Source: Bacteroidales bacterium UBA5342
Lineage (GTDB): Bacteria; Bacteroidota; Bacteroidia; Bacteroidales; UBA5342
NCBI GenBank assembly: GCA_002408065.1
Contig: DHQI01000128.1
Span: 52,082 to 102,540 of the forward strand
Length of the DNA: 50,459 nucleotides
Reading direction: 5' to 3'
Within the stretch, counting starts at the first letter, position 1, and every line of letters begins with the position of its first letter. The notes beneath the pieces were generated by a model. That model was given only the letters and a program-made list of their open reading frames with translations, made no database searches and was not told the origin of the DNA. The position numbers and the translations under genes were made by a program. Below, one piece after another: positions 25,408 through 33,426 of the stretch.

Positions 25408-26277
25408 TTAATTACTAATGACTTGTTCGCATACCCCTTGTTTGCTGTGCTTAAATTCCTTCACCGTCATCCCATAAATTTTCTTGAACGAGCGGGACAA
25501 ATGACTACTATCGGTAAAATTTAGTTGGTAAGCAATTTCTTTCAGCGAAAGATCGGTGTGACGCACCTTAGTCTCCACAATGCGCAGTTTAGATTTTAAA
25601 ATATAATCGGCTAAGCTAATATTAGCGTTTTTCTTGAAATATTCAGAAAAATAGGTCTTGGATATCCCGAAATGCCGGGCGAGCTCCGGGATGCGCAATT
25701 TTTCACTATCAGTAATGTGAGTATTGATGTAACGGAGAATTTCGCCAAAACGACCATCGTGTTCATTAGCCTGTTCCACATAGCGTTTCTCGATACTACG
25801 CGCCAGTATATTTAGAATAGAAGCCACGGCTCCTGCTATAATAGAATCGGAGTATTTGTCAGCATTCAGGTATTCCTGATAAATAGATCTTATATTGTTA
25901 ATGATGAACTGTCGTTCGTGTTCGGTAGCGATGATGTCACCGGGCACCTTGTTGTAATTAGCCACAATGTAGGCTATCTTATCAAACCAGGCCTGATAAT
26001 CTGTCAATCCGTCGTTATGCAGAAAATAATGATCGGTGAAACGTATAAAATAAAAACGCGACGGTTCTTCTATTTTAAAAGAATGGCAATCCAAAGGCGG
26101 TAACAAAAAAATATTACCACTATGATAATTGAATTGGTGTTGATTGATACATTGCGAACCGGCTCCCTTTTCCACAAATACAATCTCGAAGAAACTATTC
26201 TGGTACGGTCGTTTGGTCCACTCATCCATCTCTTCGATGTGAACCTCAAACATTTTATTAATTTTAGCTTTATGCAT
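25408..26277 (-). CDS. AraC family transcriptional regulator
   Basis: 289 residues from MHKAKINKMFEVHIEEMDEW. The N-terminal 150 residues look like a cupin sensing domain (FEIVFVEKGAGSQCINQHQF, GNIFLLPPLDCHSFKI). The C-terminal 100 residues hold two helix-turn-helices: IPELARHFGISKTYFSEYFK and LSLKEIAYQLNFTDSSHLSR, ending in the AraC signature FKKIYGMTVKEFK. Divergent from the nitroreductase gene with a 490-base gap, so that cluster is a plausible target. ATGs at 26322 and 26253 are alternatives. Confidence 0.92.
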   Translation of the reverse strand: MHKAKINKMFEVHIEEMDEWTKRPYQNSFFEIVFVEKGAGSQCINQHQFNYHSGNIFLLPPLDCHSFKIEEPSRFYFIRFTDHYFLHNDGLTDYQAWFDKIAYIVANYNKVPGDIIATEHERQFIINNIRSIYQEYLNADKYSDSIIAGAVASILNILARSIEKRYVEQANEHDGRFGEILRYINTHITDSEKLRIPELARHFGISKTYFSEYFKKNANISLADYILKSKLRIVETKVRHTDLSLKEIAYQLNFTDSSHLSRSFKKIYGMTVKEFKHSKQGVCEQVISN

Positions 26278-26338
26278 TATCTCTTTATAATTACAAAAAC
26301 AACAGACACCCAATTGTAACAATACAGGTTAACCAGAG

Positions 26339-26346
26339 CAAAAATA
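26339..26346 (-). promoter_or_regulatory. Possible -7 box of the AraC regulator gene
   Basis: TATTTTTG on the minus strand about 60 bases before the ATG; no -33 match at the usual distance, so weak. Confidence 0.35.
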
Positions 26347-26455
26347 AGCCATTTCAGGGCAAAAAACATCAAATTAGCAGCATTTAAACACTCATACCCA
26401 ATAATAATACCATACAAACCATTTTAAATACATTATCAAGCATCATAAAACGCCC

Positions 26456-26463
26456 TATTTTTG
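26456..26463 (+). promoter_or_regulatory. Possible -7 box for the nitroreductase gene
   Basis: TATTTTTG followed by a purine-rich start region. If used, the nitroreductase mRNA would have a leader of about 300 bases. The -33 region (TTAT at 19 bases) is weak. Confidence 0.35.
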
Positions 26464-26765
26464 CAGAGTAAATCAGAAGTACCAAACAAGCCAAAGTAAA
26501 ACATAATGACTATACGGTAAATTACAGGTAAAACTTATTTTTACATAAAATTGAAACAGAAAAGTCTATCTTTCTCCACGAATTGAACAAATTTGACAGA
26601 GCAGCTTCGCTGAGTTTAATTACACGAATTTTAAGAATAAAAGGTAAAACCTTTTATTCTTTGTAGTTCACTATCAGATTATACTTGTGGTACTTAAAGA
26701 TTCACCTGTAAATAAGCGTATAATCATATAAAATATATAAACTAAAGGCAAAAAAAAGTAAAACA
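26464..26765 (+). promoter_or_regulatory. Long AT-rich leader region upstream of the nitroreductase gene
   Basis: About 300 non-coding bases. It holds a perfect inverted repeat at 26633-26661 (13-base arms AAGAATAAAAGGT, loop AAA), a smaller hairpin GTAAAActtatTTTTAC near 26532-26547 and CAGCttcGCTG near 26602-26612. No known riboswitch is recognised. Functions as operator, attenuator or AraC target are possible. Confidence 0.4.
26633..26661. repeat. Perfect 13-base palindrome with 3-base spacer
   Basis: AAGAATAAAAGGT, AAA, ACCTTTTATTCTT. No T-run follows on either strand in a way typical of a terminator, so an operator or RNA hairpin is more likely. Confidence 0.8.
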
Positions 26766-27434
26766 ATGGAAAAAGTAAATGTAAAAGAGATTTTGGATTG
26801 GAGATATTCAACCAAAGAATTTAACCCTGAAAAAAAGATTTCAGAAGAGGATGTGGCACAAGTGAAAAACCTGCTTCGCATGAGCCCTTCGAGCACCAAT
26901 ATACAGCCATGGCACTTTATAGTAGCCGGCACAGAGGAAGGCAAGGAGCGCGTAGCCAAAGGCACACAGGGTTTCTTCCAGTTCAACGAAGCCAAAGTAA
27001 AAGACGCTTCACACGTGGTAGTATTCTGTTCGCGCATTGCGGCGGAAGACGATTATATGCAGCACCTCTTGGAACAAGAAGACAAAGATGGCCGTTATCC
27101 AAACGAGGACATCAAACAGCAAGTGTACGGCGCACGCAACATTTTTGCCAACATCCACCGTTTAGATCTGAAAGATCAACAACACTGGATGGACAAACAA
27201 GTGTACCTGAACGTGGGTAACTTCCTTTTAGGTGTAGCAGCACTAGGATTGGATGCCATACCAATGGAAGGTCTCGACTTTAAAGCTATCGACGAAGAAT
27301 TTGGTCTGCGCGAAAAGGGCTTTACTTCTGTAGTGGCTGTTTCGGTAGGTTACCGCAAAGACAGCGACTTTAACACCCCGGACAAAACACCAAAATCGCG
27401 TTTGCCGGAGTCGGAAGTTATTACCGTCGTATAA
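26766..27434 (+). CDS. NfsB-like NAD(P)H nitroreductase
   Basis: 222 residues, FMN-dependent oxygen-insensitive nitroreductase/dihydropteridine reductase type. RYSTKEFNPEKKIS at the N-terminus with the FMN-contacting R-S-K pattern, LLRMSPSSTNIQPWHFIV (flavin phosphate region), QVYLNVGNFLLGVAALGLDAIPMEG, and the C-terminal VGYRKDSDFNTPDKTPKSRLP are all family traits. Reduces nitroaromatics or quinones with NAD(P)H; the native substrate is unknown. First of three plus-strand oxidoreductase-type genes beside the AraC regulator. Confidence 0.93.
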   Translation: MEKVNVKEILDWRYSTKEFNPEKKISEEDVAQVKNLLRMSPSSTNIQPWHFIVAGTEEGKERVAKGTQGFFQFNEAKVKDASHVVVFCSRIAAEDDYMQHLLEQEDKDGRYPNEDIKQQVYGARNIFANIHRLDLKDQQHWMDKQVYLNVGNFLLGVAALGLDAIPMEGLDFKAIDEEFGLREKGFTSVVAVSVGYRKDSDFNTPDKTPKSRLPESEVITVV

Positions 27435-27442
27435 AGGTATCG

Positions 27443-27506
27443 CTGAGATACGCAGAGGCGATGCACTGAGTGTAGCCGAAGTGAGCAGAGATTCGCAGAG
27501 ATTTTG
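27443..27506 (+). repeat. REP-like dispersed element relic
   Basis: Contains CACTGAGTGTAGCCGAAGTG (27464-27483), which has CACT/AGTG ends and closely resembles the CTGAGYGTAGYCGAAG elements scattered in many Bacteroidota genomes. It is flanked by CGCAGAG-type units (27451-27457 and 27494-27500) like those of other common intergenic repeats. Only one copy of each is in this window. Confidence 0.55.
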
Positions 27507-27610
27507 AATTACACAAGCAACACGATAAGATTTTAAGGCGGAATACTTTATAAAACGAGGCATTCAGACGACAGCAATTAAAAAAACTTATCATCTTACA
27601 ACAGTCTCCC

Positions 27611-27638
27611 AACTTCGAACTCCGAACTGCGAACTTTT
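27611..27638 (+). repeat. Heptad array (AACTNCG)3 AACTTTT
   Basis: AACTTCG, AACTCCG, AACTGCG, AACTTTT at an exact 7-base period, 20 bases upstream of the SDR gene and between co-directional genes. Confidence 0.85.
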
Positions 27639-27658
27639 AAAATTCAAACTTATTTATT

Positions 27659-28453
27659 ATGAAAACAATACTCATTACCGGCAGCACAGACGGAATCGGT
27701 AAAATAACCGCTTTAGAGATGGCCAAAGCCGGACATCAGGTATATATCCATGGACGTAGTCAGGCTAAAGTTGAGCACACAATATCAGAGATCAAAACAG
27801 CCTCCGGTAATGAAAACATCGGTGGTTTTGTAGCCGATTTTTCTGATCTGGATCAGGTCAAAGCAATGGGAGCAAAAGTAGCAGAAGAGCTGAATGGCTT
27901 AGATATTTTAATCAATAATGCGGGCGTATTCAAAGCACCGCAAAGCCACAGCAAGGAGGGATATGATTTGCGTTTTACCGTCAATCATCTGGCTCCGTTT
28001 GCCTTGACAGAAATGCTATTACCCTTGTTAGAAAAATCCGGTGATGCGCGTATTATCAACTTGAGCTCTGCTGCACAGGCCGAGATTTCGTACCCGGCTA
28101 TGACAGGACAGGTAGCATCAAATGTGAACGCGGTCTATGCTCAAAGCAAACTGGCACTCACCATGTGGAGCTTTGACCTTGGACAACAATTGGAGAACAT
28201 GACCGTGATAGCCGTAAACCCCGGCTCTCTACTCAACACCAAGATGGCCAACGAAGCCTACGGACAACATTGGTCGCCGGCTGAGAAAGGCTCTAATATT
28301 CTTCTGTCATTAGCATTTGATGAAATACACAAGGCACACAACGGCGAATATTTTGACAATGATAGCGGACGCTACAACGAGGCCCATCCTGACGCCTATA
28401 ACAACATTAAGATTAAAGAGCTGCTAGACATCACACATCAGTTAATCAAATAA
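27659..28453 (+). CDS. Short-chain dehydrogenase/reductase
   Basis: 264 residues, classical SDR. The NAD(P) loop is TGSTDGIGK at residues 7-15, HGRS at the end of strand 2 (Arg favours NADP), LINNAGVF, the Ser in LSSAAQAE and the catalytic YAQSK near residue 160, then VNPGSLLNTKM. Resembles the retinol-dehydrogenase/WWOX-like SDRs. Substrate unknown. Follows the nitroreductase after a 224-base gap containing repeats, so it may or may not share its transcript. Confidence 0.93.
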   Translation: MKTILITGSTDGIGKITALEMAKAGHQVYIHGRSQAKVEHTISEIKTASGNENIGGFVADFSDLDQVKAMGAKVAEELNGLDILINNAGVFKAPQSHSKEGYDLRFTVNHLAPFALTEMLLPLLEKSGDARIINLSSAAQAEISYPAMTGQVASNVNAVYAQSKLALTMWSFDLGQQLENMTVIAVNPGSLLNTKMANEAYGQHWSPAEKGSNILLSLAFDEIHKAHNGEYFDNDSGRYNEAHPDAYNNIKIKELLDITHQLIK

Positions 28454-28544
28454 TTATTTCTCACATAACATAGCATTCCCGGCCTTCTGTTTCAACAAAA
28501 TTAATAGAAGCCCAAGGGAAAGCTACACCCAGATATTAAGAAAA

Positions 28545-29420
28545 ATGACTTACACAGGACCCGTATACCGTCCGCCTTACGAGGCTAACAGCCTGCTCTT
28601 ACAGGTAACTGTGGGCTGCGCACACAACGCTTGTACTTTTTGTACCATGTACCGTGACACAAAATTTAAAGTAGAACCCATCGATCAGATAGAGCAAGAC
28701 CTGAAAGAAGCGGCACGCCTATACCCTAACACCAAACGTGTATTTTTGGTCAATGGCGACGCTTTTGTGTTGTCGGCACGCCGCCTGAAACCTATTGCCG
28801 AATTGATTCATAAATACTTGCCTTTTGTTGAGGTTATCTCGATGTATGCTTCGGTGAATAATGTAAAAGGCAAAAGTGATGAAGAGCTCAGGGAATTAGT
28901 AAAGCTTGGCATTCGCGACCTGTGGGTAGGCGTAGAAACCGGTCACGCTAAAACATTGCAGTACCTGAACAAAGGCTTTACGCTGGAAGAAGCAGAAAAG
29001 CAGCTTAAGCGACTGAATGACGCAGGTATGCCATTCTATTTTGGTTTTATGTTTGGAGCTGCAGGCAGCGGTTTGAATCAGGAAAATGCGAAAGCCACAG
29101 CCAAACTTATTAATGCCACCAATCCGGCTGGTGTGGTCCCTACAACCTTGGGCGCTTTTGGCGACAGCCCACTGGCCAAAGAGGTCGAAAAAGGCAACTT
29201 CACGCCTTCAACTGAGATTGATGTGTTGGATGAACAAATGAAACTCATAAAGCTTATCAATATCAACACGATGTATATGGGCATACACGGACTAAACACA
29301 GTGGCTTTTGATGCCCAACTGCCTCGTGACAAAGAACAAGTTTTGACCCGCATACAAAATGCCAAAGACAATCTTAATCCGTCTTATTTAAATAGCGTAC
29401 CGGAACGTCACTCTGTATAA
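28545..29420 (+). CDS. Radical SAM protein with CX4CX2C cluster motif
   Basis: 291 residues. The 4Fe-4S cysteines are Cys25, Cys30 and Cys33 in VTVGCAHNACTFCTMYRDTKF, spaced CX4CX2C and not the usual CX3CX2C; this spacing is known in a subgroup with the CSHNxCTFCxMY signature. A TIM-barrel-like pattern follows, with LVNGDAFVLSARRL, LWVGVETGHAKTLQYLNKG (GE motif area) and FGFMFGAAGSG. The reaction is unknown. Ends before a good plus-strand terminator. Confidence 0.9.
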   Translation: MTYTGPVYRPPYEANSLLLQVTVGCAHNACTFCTMYRDTKFKVEPIDQIEQDLKEAARLYPNTKRVFLVNGDAFVLSARRLKPIAELIHKYLPFVEVISMYASVNNVKGKSDEELRELVKLGIRDLWVGVETGHAKTLQYLNKGFTLEEAEKQLKRLNDAGMPFYFGFMFGAAGSGLNQENAKATAKLINATNPAGVVPTTLGAFGDSPLAKEVEKGNFTPSTEIDVLDEQMKLIKLININTMYMGIHGLNTVAFDAQLPRDKEQVLTRIQNAKDNLNPSYLNSVPERHSV

Positions 29421-29450
29421 TTTTCCGTTTTACTTTTCCAAATTGTTTGA

Positions 29451-29478
29451 AGGCTGCTTTTTTTTGAGTAGCCTTTTT
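29451..29478 (+). terminator. Intrinsic terminator of the radical SAM gene
   Basis: AGGCTGC (29451-29457) pairs with GTAGCCT (29468-29474, one G:T) across a T-rich loop and is followed by TTTTT. On the opposite strand no T-run follows, so it serves the plus strand. Confidence 0.8.
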
Positions 29479-29481
29479 CAT

Positions 29482-29904
29482 TTAATTTTCAAGCGAATCA
29501 ATCCGCCCCTCAATCTCACTTAACCTATTCTGTTTTTCGAAGGAAAAAGTTTTGGTTTCTTTCAGCACAAAATCCAAAAGGTAACGGGATTTTTGGTAGT
29601 AAACGAGGCTTCTATCTTTTTTATTCTGCGCAAAATTTAGTTCTCCTTGCGCGTAAAGCAAATCAGACAAAATTTCTAAGTGCCCGTGGGTATAATTATG
29701 CTCCTCCATCAATGATTTGGTCAACTCTTCCAATGGAATTTTATCAAAAAAAGCCGCATCTTCTTTGAGCATATCCTGATATGCATTATTGATCATCACA
29801 TCGGCTTGTTCAAAATCCTTTTTCTTGATTTTACCCATAAGAGCCATGATAAAATCACCCATCATTTCGATCATACGCAAAATATAGTCTTGACGATAAG
29901 CCAT
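29482..29904 (-). CDS. Small helical (TPR-like) protein, unknown function
   Basis: 140 residues, all-helical and charged, no signal peptide. The opening MAYRQDYILRMIEMMGDFI and the middle LSDLLYAQGELNFAQNKKDRSLVYYQKS have a tetratricopeptide-like rhythm; I recall similar openings in DUF6483-type proteins but cannot confirm it. Its ATG overlaps the stop of the permease gene by one base (TAATG), so it is probably produced together with that transporter. Confidence 0.75.
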   Translation of the reverse strand: MAYRQDYILRMIEMMGDFIMALMGKIKKKDFEQADVMINNAYQDMLKEDAAFFDKIPLEELTKSLMEEHNYTHGHLEILSDLLYAQGELNFAQNKKDRSLVYYQKSRYLLDFVLKETKTFSFEKQNRLSEIEGRIDSLEN

Positions 29905-30920
29905 TACACTCCTCCTTTTTTACCGTTTATCATAAAAATAAAAGCTGTCCCTCCTATCAACCCTGTTATTACCCCGATAGGCAACTCATTGGGTGCAATA
30001 ATAGTACGGGCCAATATGTCTGAAAGTATTAAAAAAACACCACCACCCAAAAATGATGTAATAAGCAATATGCGAAAATCACCGCCCACCAACAAACGCA
30101 CCAAATGTGGAATTATTAAACCCACAAAACCTATAACCCCCACTACAGCCACACAAACTCCAGTGAGTAATGATGAAACAATAAACAGCAAACGAATAGC
30201 AAAGTCGGTATTGATTCCTAAGTGACGTGCTTTTTCTTCCCCTATACGCAATGCATTTAGTGGTTGAACAAAAAAGTAAGATAAAAGAAGTCCTGCAATG
30301 GAAGTATAAAACGCGACTTTAATCAAAATTGAATTAGTAGAATCCAACGATCCCATCGTCCAGAAAATAATACTTTGAAGATTCTCGCTATTGGTTACAG
30401 ACATCATTAGCATCATCATAGACGAAGCTATAAAGCTAATCATCACCCCCACAAGCAGCATGCCCTGGGTATTCATCCGCCTACTTCTTTGCCCCAAGGT
30501 ATAAACCAATAGGATAATGACTAAAGCCCCGGCAAAACCCATCAAAGGCAAAACCCAAGCCCCCAAAAAACGCTCTAACCCAAAGACAATAGCAATGGCA
30601 ATACCCAAGGCCGCACCACCGGAAATACCCAAAGTATAAGGCTCCACCAAAGGATTGCGATAAATGCCCTGTAAGATAGTTCCCGAAAGACTCAACGCCC
30701 CGCCCACAGCAATGCCCAACACCACACGAGGCCACCTTATCTTCTGCACGATAGTCACATCAACAGAGTCTAGCTCGCCACTTATAAGTAAAGGTAGATC
30801 ACTCAAAGAAAGTTCCACATCGCCCCCCAAAAGCGACCATAATACAGAAATAATGAGTAAAACGAAAAGAAAAAGGGTATAAAAAACCCATCTATAATAT
30901 TTAAATGCTGGTGAATTCAT
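29904..30920 (-). CDS. FecCD-type ABC transporter permease (BtuC/HmuU-like)
   Basis: 338 residues with about nine to ten membrane helices. Family motifs are RWPRVVLGIAVGGALSLSG near residue 64, YRNPLVEPYTLGISGGAALG near 90, and near the end FVGLIIPHLVRLLVG and PIGVITGLIGGTAFIFMI. Such permeases import Fe-siderophores, haem or cobalamin. Neither a binding protein nor an ATPase gene lies nearby: the next gene is a small helical protein, then a convergent terminator. Its promoter box lies at the ATG, leaving no room for a cobalamin riboswitch. Confidence 0.94.
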   Translation of the reverse strand: MNSPAFKYYRWVFYTLFLFVLLIISVLWSLLGGDVELSLSDLPLLISGELDSVDVTIVQKIRWPRVVLGIAVGGALSLSGTILQGIYRNPLVEPYTLGISGGAALGIAIAIVFGLERFLGAWVLPLMGFAGALVIILLVYTLGQRSRRMNTQGMLLVGVMISFIASSMMMLMMSVTNSENLQSIIFWTMGSLDSTNSILIKVAFYTSIAGLLLSYFFVQPLNALRIGEEKARHLGINTDFAIRLLFIVSSLLTGVCVAVVGVIGFVGLIIPHLVRLLVGGDFRILLITSFLGGGVFLILSDILARTIIAPNELPIGVITGLIGGTAFIFMINGKKGGV

Positions 30921-30926
30921 GGTTCA

Positions 30927-30934
30927 CAAAAGTA
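30927..30934 (-). promoter_or_regulatory. -7 box of the permease gene, at the ATG
   Basis: TACTTTTG on the minus strand, ending seven bases before the A of the ATG at 30920. A TTTG lies 16 bases upstream (30951-30954), shorter than the usual 19. Predicts a leaderless or nearly leaderless mRNA. Confidence 0.55.
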
Positions 30935-31001
30935 CTCAGTTTCTCTGACACAAAAAACAGCACATCAATACAAGGTGGTTCGCTCTAAATAACCAGACAA
31001 A

Positions 31002-31009
31002 TACATTTG
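31002..31009 (+). promoter_or_regulatory. -7 box of a candidate small RNA upstream of recG
   Basis: TACATTTG with TTCG (one mismatch from TTTG) exactly 19 bases upstream at 30979-30982. Predicted start near 31014. Confidence 0.45.
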
Positions 31010-31013
31010 ATTC

Positions 31014-31142
31014 GATTTTCTGTAAAAAAAACCAACCCAAAAGATGTCGCAGTCCTAAAAAACCTTTTAATACTGTTATTTAAGAGATTAATGCATCAAG
31101 AGCTATCAGGATGAAAAATAAATTTTCTTATCCTATTTTTTT
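31014..31142 (+). ncRNA. Candidate small RNA upstream of recG, about 130 nt
   Basis: A promoter match (31002-31009) and an intrinsic terminator (31108-31142) enclose about 130 bases in the recG-permease divergent gap. The only ATG-led frames inside are tiny (four and seven codons). recG has its own promoter after the terminator, so this is not simply its leader. Evidence is only sequence pattern; expression is unknown. Confidence 0.4.
31108..31142 (+). terminator. Intrinsic terminator in the permease-recG gap
   Basis: AGGAT (31108-31112) pairs with ATCCT (31130-31134), extended inside by GAAAA/TTTTC, followed by ATTTTTTT. Confidence 0.65.
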
Positions 31143-31176
31143 CGGTATTAAACCAAAGAAACTAGGCATAAGCACA

Positions 31177-31207
31177 ATTGCTTGAATCCTCAATTTTTCT
31201 ATCTTTG
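31177..31207 (+). promoter_or_regulatory. recG promoter ATTG-N19-TATCTTTG, nearly leaderless
   Basis: ATTG at 31177-31180, exactly 19 bases, TATCTTTG at 31200-31207. The box ends five bases before the recG ATG (31213), so transcription should start at or next to the start codon. Confidence 0.7.
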
Positions 31208-31212
31208 CGATA

Positions 31213-33321
31213 ATGGATTTACGGTCATTAGACATAAAAAATTTACAAGGCGTTGGACTAAAAAAAGCAGAAGTCTTAAAATCTGATGCTAATATCTTTA
31301 GCTATGAAGATCTGCTGTATTATTTTCCTTATAAACACATCGACCGAAGCCGCTTTTACAAGGTAAACGAACTGCGTGGTAATATGCCTTATGTACAGCT
31401 TTACGGTCAAATTCGAAATTTTAAAACCCTCGGAGAAGGGCGAAAAAAACGCTTGACAGCTCAGTTTATTGATAATACCGGAATTCTGGAACTCGTATGG
31501 TTCAAAGGAGCTGACTATGTGATTAAAAACATCACTCCTAAGCAGAATTTCGTCATCTTTGGTAAACCAACAGTGTTTAATAAGCGCGTAAATATGGCTC
31601 ACCCGGAAGTGGAACGCCCTGAGGATTTCAAACGCAAACTACAAGGGGGCGCCCTTATGCCGGTTTACAACACCAGCGAAAGAATGAAAAAAAGTTACCT
31701 TTCATCCAAAGGTATTCAGCGTATTCAGGCCAACTTACGCAACTTTCTTGGAATGTCACGGGTAAGCGACACCTTGCCTTTTTATTTGGTAGAGCAAGAA
31801 CGACTGATGAGGCTCGACGAAGCCTTAAAACAAATTCATTTCCCCGAGTCAGCTCAGCAACTGGCTAAGGCACAACTACGTCTCAAATTCGAAGAACTCT
31901 TTTTAATACAGTTACGCACCCTGCGCACTAAGCATATGCGCATGGATAAATACAGAGGCTTGCCCTGTCCGCTGATAGGGGATTTATTTAATGATTTTTT
32001 CAATAACCACCTGCCTTTCGATCTCACCGGAGCACAAAAACGCGTGATTCGTGAGATACGACAAGACATGGGGCGCGAAATACAGATGAACCGCCTGCTA
32101 CAAGGTGATGTAGGAAGTGGAAAAACGCTGGTAGCACTTATGACAATACTCATTGCTTTAGACAATGGCTACCAAGCCTGCCTGATGGCTCCTACAGAAA
32201 TTCTGGCGCACCAACACCTGGAAAGCATCACTGAGATGCTGGGTAATATGGACATTAACGTTCGCCTGCTTACCGGTTCTACAAAAAAGGCGGAGCGAGC
32301 AGAGATTCATACAGGCCTACTCGATGGTTCCATCCACATACTAATAGGCACCCATGCCCTACTCGAAAACATTGTGCAGTTTAAGAATCTGGGGATAGCC
32401 GTGATTGACGAACAACACCGCTTTGGGGTAGCTCAGCGCTCGAAACTCTGGAATAAAAATCAAGACCCTCCACACGTATTGGTCATGACAGCTACACCCA
32501 TTCCACGCACTTTGGCTATGACGGTATATGGCGATCTAGATGTATCTATCATAGATGAGTTGCCTCCTGGCAGAAAACCCATTAAGACCGTTCACTATTT
32601 TGAAGGAAAACAGATAGAAGTAGAGCAGTTTATGAGAAAAGAGCTGGCGAAAGGACGCCAGATTTATGTAGTTTACCCACTGATTCAGGAGTCAGAAAAA
32701 CTGGATATGAAAAGCTTGGAAGAAGGCTTTGAGCATTTGAAAAAAAGCTTTCCTGAGCCGGAATATAGTATCGGCATCGTGCATGGGAAACTCAAAAACG
32801 AAGACAAAGACCTTGCAATGAACGCTTTTGCCAAAGGTGAAACACAAATACTGGTAGCCACAACTGTAATAGAGGTGGGGGTCAACGTGCCTAATGCTTC
32901 GGTAATGATGATCAACAGCACAGAACGCTTTGGTCTCTCACAGCTACACCAGCTGCGCGGACGTGTAGGACGAGGCGCAGAACAGTCGTATTGTATCTTG
33001 ACGTCTTCTTATAAACTATCAGAAGAATCAAAGCTCCGCATCCAAACGATGGTAGGTACCAACGATGGTTTTGAAATAGCTGAAGCTGACCTTAAACTAC
33101 GCGGCCCCGGCGACCTTGAAGGAACCCAACAAAGCGGCATCCCTATCCAGCTCAAAATAGCCAGCCTCACACGCGATGCCCAAATACTACAACATGCCCG
33201 CGATGTGACCGAGGCTATTTTGTCTGAAGACCCAAAACTAGAATTGGAAAAAAATGCCGTATTGGTGGATACCTTGAGAAAACAAAAAGCAGCACAGATT
33301 AATTGGAGTGTAATAAGCTGA
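31213..33321 (+). CDS. recG: ATP-dependent DNA helicase RecG
   Basis: Branch-migrates Holliday junctions and reverses stalled forks. 702 residues, full length. An N-terminal wedge/OB domain (residues about 1-250) precedes the superfamily 2 motor: Walker A LLQGDVGSGKTLVA near 300, DEQHRFG (motif II) near 395, MTATPIPRTLAMT, and motif VI QLHQLRGRVGRG near 580. The C-terminal TRG region (FEIAEADLKLRGPGDLEGTQQSG) is intact. It has a promoter directly at its ATG. First gene of a plus-strand stretch up to porZ. Confidence 0.97.
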   Translation: MDLRSLDIKNLQGVGLKKAEVLKSDANIFSYEDLLYYFPYKHIDRSRFYKVNELRGNMPYVQLYGQIRNFKTLGEGRKKRLTAQFIDNTGILELVWFKGADYVIKNITPKQNFVIFGKPTVFNKRVNMAHPEVERPEDFKRKLQGGALMPVYNTSERMKKSYLSSKGIQRIQANLRNFLGMSRVSDTLPFYLVEQERLMRLDEALKQIHFPESAQQLAKAQLRLKFEELFLIQLRTLRTKHMRMDKYRGLPCPLIGDLFNDFFNNHLPFDLTGAQKRVIREIRQDMGREIQMNRLLQGDVGSGKTLVALMTILIALDNGYQACLMAPTEILAHQHLESITEMLGNMDINVRLLTGSTKKAERAEIHTGLLDGSIHILIGTHALLENIVQFKNLGIAVIDEQHRFGVAQRSKLWNKNQDPPHVLVMTATPIPRTLAMTVYGDLDVSIIDELPPGRKPIKTVHYFEGKQIEVEQFMRKELAKGRQIYVVYPLIQESEKLDMKSLEEGFEHLKKSFPEPEYSIGIVHGKLKNEDKDLAMNAFAKGETQILVATTVIEVGVNVPNASVMMINSTERFGLSQLHQLRGRVGRGAEQSYCILTSSYKLSEESKLRIQTMVGTNDGFEIAEADLKLRGPGDLEGTQQSGIPIQLKIASLTRDAQILQHARDVTEAILSEDPKLELEKNAVLVDTLRKQKAAQINWSVIS

Positions 33322-33426
33322 TAATACATGAAACACCCCTGTTAATTACAATTATTAAGGTTTAAAACAAGAGAATAATTGAATTTCGAGAGAGTTATAT
33401 CAGTCCAAAAAGAATTAATAAACCCG

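Noticed and set aside
26699..27037. Minus-strand 111-codon frame over the nitroreductase start
   Set aside because: Antisense to a clear nitroreductase gene; translation lacks any family motif.
30921..31212. Cobalamin riboswitch before the FecCD permease
   Set aside because: The promoter box sits at the ATG, so no leader exists to hold one, and no B12-box-like sequence is seen.
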